DNA of 32,583 bases from Candidatus Margulisiibacteriota bacterium (GTDB lineage Bacteria; Margulisbacteria; Termititenacia; Termititenacales; Termititenacaceae). The stretch spans positions 1 through 32,583 of the forward strand of contig JAISQA010000029.1 in assembly GCA_031274525.1 (NCBI GenBank), given 5' to 3'. The number at the start of each line of letters is the position of its first letter. The first letter of the stretch is position 1. The notes beneath the pieces are model-generated. The model ran no database searches. It had not been told where the DNA came from and saw nothing but the letters and a program-made list of their open reading frames with translations. The position numbers and the translations under genes are program-made. Shown piece after piece: positions 25,330 through 32,583 of the stretch.

Positions 25330-27648
25330 ATGGTCATTAAAATTAACTCACAGGAAGGCAGCAAGCGGCTCTCGACACAGGAGCTGCTGCAGGCGATTTA
25401 TAGCGGGATAGAGCAGGGCGAGACGGAGTTTGAGATCGCGGCCTGCGGCCAGCACGATATCGGCGGCCCGCTGTGGTCGGCTAAAGGGCCTTTGACTTTT
25501 CGCGTGACCAATCCCGGCCAGCGTGTCGGCTCCATGTGCATGGAAGGCACCACGGTCATTGTGGAAGGTTCGGCGTCCGCGGATGTCGGCTGGCTGAATG
25601 CCGGCGGCGAGATAATCGTCAAGGGCGACGGCGGCGATACGACCGGGCACTGCGCCGCTTCCGGCAAGATTTTTGTCGGCGGCCGCGGTGGCACGCGCAC
25701 CGGCTCGCTGATGAAGCATGACCCGGCTTATGCGCCGCCGGAATTATGGATACTCAAAAACACCGGCTCTTTCAGTTTTGAATTTATGGGCGGCGGTATT
25801 GCCGTGGTCTGCGGCGTGGATGTGCCGGAGGGCGTGTCTTTGCTGGGCGAGAGAGCCTGCGCGGGCATGGTCGGCGGCACTGTTTATTTTCGCGGCGCGC
25901 CGGGCAGTGTGACCGCGGCCGCGGCGAAAATCACAGAACTGGACGAAAAAGATAAAAAATTTCTGACCGCCAACCTGCCGGTTTTTTTACAGAAAATCGC
26001 GCGGCCGGAACTATTGTCCGAGCTGCAGGATCTGCGGCCGTGGCAGAAAATTACCGCCAGAACTTACGCCGAGCGCGCGCAAAAAGAACGTCCCTCGCTG
26101 CGGGATTTCCGGCTCAAAGAGTGGGTGCCGGGCGGCATATTCGGTGATATTTATCCCGATGATGCCCGGGTGGTGGGTCTGGTCAATCACGCGGCTGACC
26201 GTCTGCGTATCCCGGACTGGCAGAATTACGCGGCCGCCGCGCCCTGCGAGGACGCCTGTTTTGCCAGAATACCGTCGCAGATGCGCTTTGCGCTGCTGCG
26301 CCAGAACCGGCTGGCCGACGCGTACAAATTGATCCTCGAATATTCGCCGTTTCCCGGCTCGGTCTGCGGCTCGGTCTGCCCCAGCCCCTGTATGACGGCC
26401 TGCACACGCTGCCGCGTGGATGAGCCGCTCAATATCAAGGCGCTGGGCGCCTTCAGCGCGGATATTCCCGCGCCCCGCCGGGCCAGAGACACCGGCCGCA
26501 AAATAGCCGTAGTCGGCGCCGGGGTCGGCGGCCTCACCGCCGCTTGGCTGCTGCGCCTGCGCGGACACGCGGTGACTGTTTACGAAAAAGACGCTCAGAT
26601 CGGCGGTAAATTATTTAACGCGGTCTCGCGGGAACGGCTGGATTTTACGGTTTTGCAAAAAGAGCTGGCCAGAATTAAGTCCACGGGCATTGAGTTTAAG
26701 ACCAGCACGCCGGTCGATAAAAAGCTGTATCAGCAGCTGAAAAAAGATTATGACTGTGTGGTGCTGGCGATCGGCGCTTATCAGCCCAAAACTCCGCCGT
26801 GGCCGGGCAAAGAACGGCTGCTGCCTTCTCTGGATTTTTTGAAAAAAGTAAACAATGGCGAGAAGCCGCGGATCGGTAAAAAAGTGGTGGTCATCGGTGC
26901 GGGCAATTCCGGCATGGATGTGGTGTTTGGCGCGTATGCCTGCGGAGCCAGAGAAGTTACGGCGATCGATGTGCAGCAGCCCTCGGCCTTTGCGCTGGAA
27001 ATAGACCGCGCCAAAGCGCTCGGCGCGCATATACTCTGGCCGGTGTTCACGGAAGAAATTACGGCGGAGGGCGTGAAACTCAAAGACGGCAAAATCCTGC
27101 CGGCGGATACGGTGATTATCTCTATCGGCGAGGCGCCGCTGGCCGCGGAGATATTAGACGCGCCGGAATTAGACCGCGGTTATCTGAAAACTCAGGCCGG
27201 CCGTCTGCTGGCCGACAATGTTTACGCCATAGGCGATTTGACGAAGCTGGGCTTACTGGTCGAGGCTATCGGCGGCGGACGGGAAGCCGCTTTGCGGATC
27301 AACGCCGCGCTGCACAATGAACCTTACGCCGCCGGGCCGCAGACCAGAATCCCGGTAGATCAGTTATCGCTCGCTTATTTTACCTGCGCGGAAATTACCG
27401 CGGCTGACCGGAATGCCAGCCGTGAAGACGCTATTTTACAGGAAGCCAGAAAATGTATCAGCTGCGGCACCTGCCGCGACTGCCAGATGTGTCTCAAAGC
27501 CTGCCCGGAACACGCGATATCCCGCACGGTCAAGGCGGAGGACAATACCTATGCCTATTCTTCCGACCCCAAAAAATGCATCGGTTGCGGGATTTGCGAG
27601 GGTGTCTGTCCCTGCGGCGTCTGGCGGCTGAAAGATAATCCGCTGTAG
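25330..27648 (+). CDS. Fusion of glutamate synthase GXGXG domain, GltD-like NAD(P)-dependent oxidoreductase and C-terminal [4Fe-4S] ferredoxin domain
   Basis: GGEIIVKGDGGDTTGHCAASGKIFVGGRGGTRTGSLMKH; CEDACFARIPSQ...SVCPSPCMTACTR; VAVVGAGVGGLTAAWLLRLRGHAVTVYEKDAQIGGKL; C-terminal CISCGTCRDCQMCLKACPEHAI / CIGCGICEGVCPCGVW. Confidence 0.92.
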   Translation: MVIKINSQEGSKRLSTQELLQAIYSGIEQGETEFEIAACGQHDIGGPLWSAKGPLTFRVTNPGQRVGSMCMEGTTVIVEGSASADVGWLNAGGEIIVKGDGGDTTGHCAASGKIFVGGRGGTRTGSLMKHDPAYAPPELWILKNTGSFSFEFMGGGIAVVCGVDVPEGVSLLGERACAGMVGGTVYFRGAPGSVTAAAAKITELDEKDKKFLTANLPVFLQKIARPELLSELQDLRPWQKITARTYAERAQKERPSLRDFRLKEWVPGGIFGDIYPDDARVVGLVNHAADRLRIPDWQNYAAAAPCEDACFARIPSQMRFALLRQNRLADAYKLILEYSPFPGSVCGSVCPSPCMTACTRCRVDEPLNIKALGAFSADIPAPRRARDTGRKIAVVGAGVGGLTAAWLLRLRGHAVTVYEKDAQIGGKLFNAVSRERLDFTVLQKELARIKSTGIEFKTSTPVDKKLYQQLKKDYDCVVLAIGAYQPKTPPWPGKERLLPSLDFLKKVNNGEKPRIGKKVVVIGAGNSGMDVVFGAYACGAREVTAIDVQQPSAFALEIDRAKALGAHILWPVFTEEITAEGVKLKDGKILPADTVIISIGEAPLAAEILDAPELDRGYLKTQAGRLLADNVYAIGDLTKLGLLVEAIGGGREAALRINAALHNEPYAAGPQTRIPVDQLSLAYFTCAEITAADRNASREDAILQEARKCISCGTCRDCQMCLKACPEHAISRTVKAEDNTYAYSSDPKKCIGCGICEGVCPCGVWRLKDNPL

Positions 27649-27687
27649 CGGTACGCCGGTGGCGCTCCGGATATGTTAAAATTCAGC

Positions 27688-29349
27688 GTGTCCAAAGTTC
27701 TCTTCTTGTTTTGCTGGACGGTTCTGGTCTGGGCGGATTTTTCCGGGCAGATCATCCGCGCCGGGCAGTGGGATAATTATGGCCACGAAGTCAGACTGAT
27801 CCGGCCTCCTGCAGGCGCGGCGGAGCAGGATGTTTTCACTGCGGTGACGGCGGTCAACGGGCGTTTCCTTTTTACCGGGCTGCCGCCCGGAGCCTATACT
27901 TTGCAGGTATATAATGAGCAGGACAGGCTGCTTACGGCCGCGCTGGAAATTCCGGCGTCTGATTTTTTCTGGAAATATGCCGGGCCGGACAAAGACGGGC
28001 TGTCTTTCGCGGTCTTGAATCTGGGGCTTACCGCTTTGATATTTTTCTCCGCTTTGCTGCTCTGGCTGAAACGCCCTGCCTTGAAATCCCGGCAGATATT
28101 CGGGCTGGCGGTCAGTTTTACTTTGTATACCGGCACGGATTTTTTGCAGAATGTGCTGGCCTGGCGCGGGCTGGAAGGTCTGGCCGGCAGCCTTTTCTTC
28201 TGGAAACACATTGGCTCGGCCTGGTTCGGGTATCTGTTCTATAAATTCTGGGCGGATTTTGGCACCGTCAAACAGACCAGAGACTTTTACTGGCTGCTGC
28301 CGCTGGGGGAAAGTCTGATACTTTGCACCTGGCCGTTTTTTGGCCTCGACGCCGCTTTTGAAAAATTCTGGTTTTTCAGCTTTGCTTTTTTGCGTTTGGT
28401 CATAATGCTGCAATTAGTTTTATTTATCGCCGCCGGTATCTGGCTGGTCTTTCGCCGGAAAAATCAGGAAAAAGCGGTTTTATTCCGGAGTATTTTGACC
28501 GCCACGCAGTATGTTTTTGTGCTGCTGATCCTGTTACTGCTGGGTCTGGTTTTACTGCCGCTGCTCTTCCGGCAGGGCGCAGAATTTTTTGACCAGCAGT
28601 ATGTTTTGACGGCGCTCATTTTCGGCGTGATCTTATTCGGCTGGCTGGCCAGCACAGAAATCTATCAGCAGTTATGGCAGGCTCAGCTCAGACTGGAGCA
28701 GCAGGAGCGCTTGAGCGCGCTGGGCGTGCTGGCTTCCGGTCTGGCGCACGAGATCAAAAACCCGCTGGCGGCGCTCAGCAATATTATCAGCCTGCTGCCG
28801 GCCCGTTACCGGCAGGCGGAATTTCGCGCGGAGTTTATGGCTATAGTGCCGCGGCAGATTGACCGGATAAATAATCTGTTGACCGATCTGCTGTCGCTCA
28901 GCCGTCCGTCGGCGGCCAGAAAACAGACACTTTGGCTGGAGCGGCTGCTGGCCAGCAGCCTTGTTTTGCTGCAAGCGCAGGCGCGCCAGCAGAACGTAAA
29001 TATTGTGACCGAGCTGGCCGCCGGTTTAAAATTGTGCGGCGAGGCGCGCCGGCTGGAGCAGGTGTTTCTCAATCTGGGGCTCAATGCCCTGCAGGCCATG
29101 CCGCGCGGCGGCACGCTCACTGTCCGCGCCCTCCGGCAGGGCCGGCAAAAAATAATAATTTTTCAGGACACCGGCGGCGGGATACGGCCGGAAATTCTGG
29201 ACAGAATTTTTGATCCTTTCTTTACGACCAGAAAAACCGGCACCGGACTGGGCTTGAGCCTCAGCAAAAAGATTCTGGATGAGCACAAAATAAAAATAGA
29301 AATTCAGCCGCAGCCGCGGCGGGGCACAGCCGTAAAGCTGACGTTTTGA
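27688..29349 (+). CDS. Sensor histidine kinase with N-terminal carboxypeptidase-regulatory-like/Ig-like domain and multi-pass membrane region
   Basis: His[29 protein letters not shown]; HATPase [58 protein letters not shown]. Start GTG 27688 preferred to ATG 27673 (gives signal peptide [16 protein letters not shown]). Confidence 0.9.
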   Translation: MSKVLFLFCWTVLVWADFSGQIIRAGQWDNYGHEVRLIRPPAGAAEQDVFTAVTAVNGRFLFTGLPPGAYTLQVYNEQDRLLTAALEIPASDFFWKYAGPDKDGLSFAVLNLGLTALIFFSALLLWLKRPALKSRQIFGLAVSFTLYTGTDFLQNVLAWRGLEGLAGSLFFWKHIGSAWFGYLFYKFWADFGTVKQTRDFYWLLPLGESLILCTWPFFGLDAAFEKFWFFSFAFLRLVIMLQLVLFIAAGIWLVFRRKNQEKAVLFRSILTATQYVFVLLILLLLGLVLLPLLFRQGAEFFDQQYVLTALIFGVILFGWLASTEIYQQLWQAQLRLEQQERLSALGVLASGLAHEIKNPLAALSNIISLLPARYRQAEFRAEFMAIVPRQIDRINNLLTDLLSLSRPSAARKQTLWLERLLASSLVLLQAQARQQNVNIVTELAAGLKLCGEARRLEQVFLNLGLNALQAMPRGGTLTVRALRQGRQKIIIFQDTGGGIRPEILDRIFDPFFTTRKTGTGLGLSLSKKILDEHKIKIEIQPQPRRGTAVKLTF

Positions 29350-29350
29350 G

Positions 29351-29857
29351 CTACCGGTACGCGCGCTGTAAATATTCGTCCTGTGCCGCCGCTAAGTATC
29401 TGGCCGCGTCCGGCTCCAGCGGGTAATTTTTATTTTTGGCCCAGGCCAGATATTTGTGCACCAGCCAGGGGCTGGCAGAGACCGGCGGCCAGAGCGCGGC
29501 AAATAAGGCGGCGTCCCCGGCCTGCACTTCCAGCAGATTGGCCAGAAAATCCGGGTCGGAAATATATTCTTGCAGCAGCCGCGCGGCTTCCGCCGGGGCG
29601 GTCTGCTGGAGAAATATAGCCAGCGCCAGTCTGGCCAGATATTTGTTCGGATGCGTGCATAAACTGAGCAGTGTGCTCTGCTCCTGCGCGGGGAGCTCGT
29701 TTTTGAGAGTTTCCAGCTCGCGGACAGAAAGGAATTTTTTAGCGGTTAATTCGAGTACCGGGGCCGCGGCGGTTTGCGGCTGCCCGCAAAAATTACAAAA
29801 TTTAGCTCCGGCGTTGATGAGTTTCCGGCAGGCCGGACATTTCCGTTTATTTTCCAT
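29351..29857 (-). CDS. Zinc-ribbon protein with HEAT-like helical C-terminal region
   Basis: CPACRKLINAGAKFCNFCG double CxxC zinc ribbon at the N-terminus, followed by helical sequence. Confidence 0.8.
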   Translation of the reverse strand: MENKRKCPACRKLINAGAKFCNFCGQPQTAAAPVLELTAKKFLSVRELETLKNELPAQEQSTLLSLCTHPNKYLARLALAIFLQQTAPAEAARLLQEYISDPDFLANLLEVQAGDAALFAALWPPVSASPWLVHKYLAWAKNKNYPLEPDAARYLAAAQDEYLQRAYR

Positions 29858-29869
29858 AAGCTGGCGTTT

Positions 29870-29884
29870 ATTATATGTTATAAT
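29870..29884. promoter_or_regulatory. Back-to-back -10 elements (bidirectional promoter candidate)
   Basis: ATTATATGTTATAAT contains TATAAT on both strands (minus 29870-29875, plus 29879-29884) between divergent start codons at 29857(-) and 29891(+). Confidence 0.5.
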
Positions 29885-29890
29885 TCAGGG

Positions 29891-30301
29891 GTGCGCCAGG
29901 GATTTATCTATATCCGCCTGCAAATTTACTTTGTTTTAGCGGCGCTGATCATAGGCAGCGCTTTGTTTTTTGTCCTGCGGATCACGCATCAGGACTGGCA
30001 GTTTGAGCGGCGGGTCAGAGACGCGGTTTTGCTCAATCAAGCGCTGGATGTGCTGGCCGAGGATATAAAATATGCGGAGCGAGTGCAGGTGGCGGCGGAC
30101 AGCATTATAGTTACCCGGCAAAATATTGATTATGCTTATTTTCTAAATGCGCAGCGGCTGGTGCGCCGCAAGGACAGTTATCTGTATCTCACGCCGGCGG
30201 AGCTGGCCTTGAGCGCGCTGGGTTTCCGGGAAGAAAACGGAACACTGCACCTAACGCTGACCGCCGGTGCGCAAAACTGGGAGAGGCGGATCCGGCGGTG
30301 A
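29891..30301 (+). CDS. Pseudopilin-like/minor pilin-like membrane protein
   Basis: GTG start; VRQGFIYIRLQIYFVLAALIIGSALFFVLRITHQDWQFERRVRDAVLLNQALDVLAEDIKYAERV: N-terminal hydrophobic helix then amphipathic helix, as in minor pseudopilins. Confidence 0.5.
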   Translation: MRQGFIYIRLQIYFVLAALIIGSALFFVLRITHQDWQFERRVRDAVLLNQALDVLAEDIKYAERVQVAADSIIVTRQNIDYAYFLNAQRLVRRKDSYLYLTPAELALSALGFREENGTLHLTLTAGAQNWERRIRR

Positions 30302-30690
30302 GAAAAGGCTTTGCCTATCTAGCGGCTTTGTTTTTGCTGGTTATCCTGCTCGGCGCGGCGGGTTACTTTGCGCTGTCCGCCCGGCATTGGCGCGGACTGG
30401 CGCAGGCTGATTCCTGCGGCCTGCAGGCGCAGGTCATGGCGGAGAACGCGGTGGAGTATTACCGGAGAGAACAGCCGCCGCTGGTAAAAAATCAGGTCAG
30501 TAAAATTGACCGGGATATTTTGCTGCTGCTGGAGGGCCGGGATTATGCTCTGGCGGAGCAGGGCTTTCGGATCGTAATGAATAAAAACTCTATCTATTTT
30601 ATCGGTTATGCCGGGCAATTGCCGGAGCCAGTAGCGCTGAAAATATTGTATACTGGGGAGGGGGGTCAGCCGCAACCGTGGTACGAGTAA
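30298..30690 (+). CDS. Pseudopilin-like/hypothetical single-TM protein
   Basis: GTG start overlapping the previous gene by 4 bp. MRKGFAYLAALFLLVILLGAAGYFALSARHWRGLAQADSCGLQAQVMAENAVEYYR. Confidence 0.5.
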   Translation: MRKGFAYLAALFLLVILLGAAGYFALSARHWRGLAQADSCGLQAQVMAENAVEYYRREQPPLVKNQVSKIDRDILLLLEGRDYALAEQGFRIVMNKNSIYFIGYAGQLPEPVALKILYTGEGGQPQPWYE

Positions 30691-32288
30691 TAATTTTTGG
30701 TTTGTGCTGGGGCCTGCTGTGGGCCGAATATGTTCCGAATCAGGTTTTGGTCAAAATCAAACCGGAGGTCTCCGGAATTCAGACCCAGGGCCTGAACAAT
30801 GTTTTTTCGGCAAAACTTAAAAATCTGCTGGACAGTCAGGGCGCGGTTAGTATACGCAGGGTTATCCCTGCGGAGAGCGCGTCCGGTTCTGTTCCGCGGC
30901 AGTTCGCTGTGAAGGCGCAGTCCGTGGCCAGCCCGCTGGATAGATATTATCTGGCGGAGTATCCCGCTACTATCAATGTAGAGCTGCTGGTCGAGCTGCT
31001 CAAATCCGATCCAGAGGTCGAAGACGCTCAGCCTAACTATATTTACAGGCTGTTCGATACCGTACCCAATGATACGTATTACAACAGCAGGCAAAGAGAT
31101 TATCTTGATCAAATAGCGGCGGCTCAGGGCTGGGACATCTCCACCGGCAGCGCCGCGGTAACAATAGCCGTGGTGGACACAGGGGTAAAGAGCTCTCACC
31201 CGGACCTGGCTGGCAAAGTGGTGGACGGTTATAACTCGCTTTCAGACGTAGAGGGTATTCCCGCCAGCGATGATGATAATGGTCACGGCACGATAGTGGC
31301 CGGGATCGCCGCGGCGATTGGCAATAACGGCACCGGAGTCGCCGGTCTGGACTGGAACGCCCGGATAATTGCGATCAAGGTTTTTGATGCCAGCGGTACA
31401 AGCGGCACGTCTACGGTTATTTCACGAGGTATTAAAAAAGCCGCGGATAAGGGCGCGCAGGTCATCAATATGAGTCTGGGCGGTATATCCAGCAATGGGG
31501 ATCCGCTGTTTAAGGATGTCTGTGATTATGCTTATGATGATAAAGGCGCTGTGCTGGTTGCCGCAATGGGCAACATTAAACCTGAGAATGGATTTCATAA
31601 GGATTCTGTGGTTTATCCGGCCGCGCTGCCTAATGTCATTGGCGTCGGCAGTGTGGATCGTAATGACAATCTCTCCAGTTTTTCGGTGCAGGGCAGCGGC
31701 GGGCATACTGTGGAGCTGGTTGCGCCCGGAGAATTTATCTTTTCTACTTCTTATGACGGCACTGGCTATACATTGGGTTCCGGCACCAGCTTTGCCACGC
31801 CGCTGGTCAGCGGTCTGGCGGCCCTGCTCAAAGGTCAAAATCCGGCTTTGACCAATACCGAAATACGGACTATTCTGCGCGATACGGCGAAAGATCTGGG
31901 CGCCAGCGGCCGCGACGCCTGGTTTGGTTACGGACTTATCAATGTTTACGGGGCTTTGACCCGGACGCCCTATCAGGGCGCTGCCGGCAGTAAATTAGAA
32001 AAAGTCCTCTCTTTTCCCAATCCGGCCAGAGACCGGCTCAAATTTTCTTTTCAGCATGATAAAGACGTGGCAAGCGTGGACATAATTATTTATGACCAGC
32101 GCGGCCGTAAAATTACCACTCGGGAGTACGGTGCTGGTTTGGCCGGCAACTATGTCTCGCCGGAATGGGATTTGAAGACAGACGATAATAAATATCTGGC
32201 CAACGGCTCATACATATATGTGGTAAAAGTCACCAGCGCTGACGGCTCGGTCAGCTACGGCCGGAATGTGCTGACGATAGTACGTTAG
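30678..32288 (+). CDS. Secreted S8 subtilisin-like serine protease with propeptide and C-terminal FlgD-Ig-like/sorting-like domain
   Basis: Catalytic motifs AVVDTGVKSSHPDL (Asp), NGHGTIVAGIAA (His), GTSFATPLVSGLAALL (Ser). C-terminus SFPNPARDRLKFSF...VDIIIYDQRGRKI...YLANGSYIYVVKV. Confidence 0.94.
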   Translation: MVRVIIFGLCWGLLWAEYVPNQVLVKIKPEVSGIQTQGLNNVFSAKLKNLLDSQGAVSIRRVIPAESASGSVPRQFAVKAQSVASPLDRYYLAEYPATINVELLVELLKSDPEVEDAQPNYIYRLFDTVPNDTYYNSRQRDYLDQIAAAQGWDISTGSAAVTIAVVDTGVKSSHPDLAGKVVDGYNSLSDVEGIPASDDDNGHGTIVAGIAAAIGNNGTGVAGLDWNARIIAIKVFDASGTSGTSTVISRGIKKAADKGAQVINMSLGGISSNGDPLFKDVCDYAYDDKGAVLVAAMGNIKPENGFHKDSVVYPAALPNVIGVGSVDRNDNLSSFSVQGSGGHTVELVAPGEFIFSTSYDGTGYTLGSGTSFATPLVSGLAALLKGQNPALTNTEIRTILRDTAKDLGASGRDAWFGYGLINVYGALTRTPYQGAAGSKLEKVLSFPNPARDRLKFSFQHDKDVASVDIIIYDQRGRKITTREYGAGLAGNYVSPEWDLKTDDNKYLANGSYIYVVKVTSADGSVSYGRNVLTIVR

Positions 32289-32310
32289 AAAATCAGCTAT
32301 AATGTTTAAA

Positions 32311-32473
32311 GCGGTAAATATTTTGCTGAAGCGTGCTTTGGCTCGAACTTAACCCTGCCAGCGTGGTTAGCTGGCAGGACTTCCTCGGCGGCTTGAGGCC
32401 GCTCTCGGTCGCAAGCACAAGGTGCGACGTTAAGTGAGAGGCCACGGTGCGCGGAAGCAAAGATATTTACCGC
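32311..32473. repeat. Long palindromic, multi-hairpin intergenic element (~163 nt)
   Basis: Terminal arms GCGGTAAATATTTTGCT (32311-32327) / AGCAAAGATATTTACCGC (32456-32473), complementary except for one bulge. Internal helices ACTTAAC/GTTAAGT and CCTGCCAGC (32354-32362)/GCTGGCAGG (32370-32378). Confidence 0.7.
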
Positions 32474-32583
32474 TAATTACATAAATTTTGTTTTGCTTCT
32501 GCCCAGTATCTATCCAGCTCTTCCGGCGTACAGTCTTTAAAATCTTTGCTTTCTTTTTTTAAGTGCTTTTCGATATAGCGGAA
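32473..32583 (-). CDS. MazG-family nucleotide pyrophosphohydrolase, C-terminal end only (runs off the right edge)
   Basis: Minus-strand frame open to window edge: FRYIEKHLKKESKDFKDCTPEELDRYWAEAKQNLCN*. Resembles the MazG C-terminus (RfxYvExxLxxxgxxxxxxsLeEmdxlWxEAK). Absent from the ORF track. Confidence 0.65.
   Translation of the reverse strand, partial: FRYIEKHLKKESKDFKDCTPEELDRYWAEAKQNLCN

Overview
This is a 32.6 kb bacterial window with dense gene content and several recognisable modules. Left to right: (1) a partial phage tail-fibre-like CDS, divergent from an XRE regulator. (2) pyrG, a Fic protein and a tRNA-Met(CAT). (3) A small decayed island: a truncated toxin-like ORF, an intact small antitoxin-like ORF and a collapsed DUF262/HNH fragment. 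(4) A PLD nuclease, a RodZ-like protein and scpB/scpA. (5) An orphan ORF, then gpsA/plsY. (6) A probable MITE followed by an L,D-transpeptidase. (7) A fumarase beta subunit, a BioH-like hydrolase, a Re-citrate/homocitrate synthase-like enzyme with an apparent C-terminal Cache/PDC sensor domain, and BioC. (8) An HcnABC / opine-oxidase / 'tyramine oxidase'-like amine-oxidation operon with permease and RidA, followed by a three-gene split glutamate synthase. (9) A histidine kinase with a carboxypeptidase-regulatory-like N-terminus, a zinc-ribbon protein, two pseudopilin-like proteins, a subtilisin-like protease and the C-terminus of MazG. The observations I rate highest are: a recurrent TGTTAnAAT or TATAAT box about 6 nt before start codons, suggesting leaderless mRNAs; the citrate/homocitrate synthase-Cache fusion; the amine-oxidation/glutamate operon with a duplicated ACAAATTTGT operator-like palindrome; a ~163 nt long-palindrome, multi-hairpin element at the right end; and a MITE with a probable target-site duplication. 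All calls come from reading the sequence and supplied translations. No database searches or folding programs were run.
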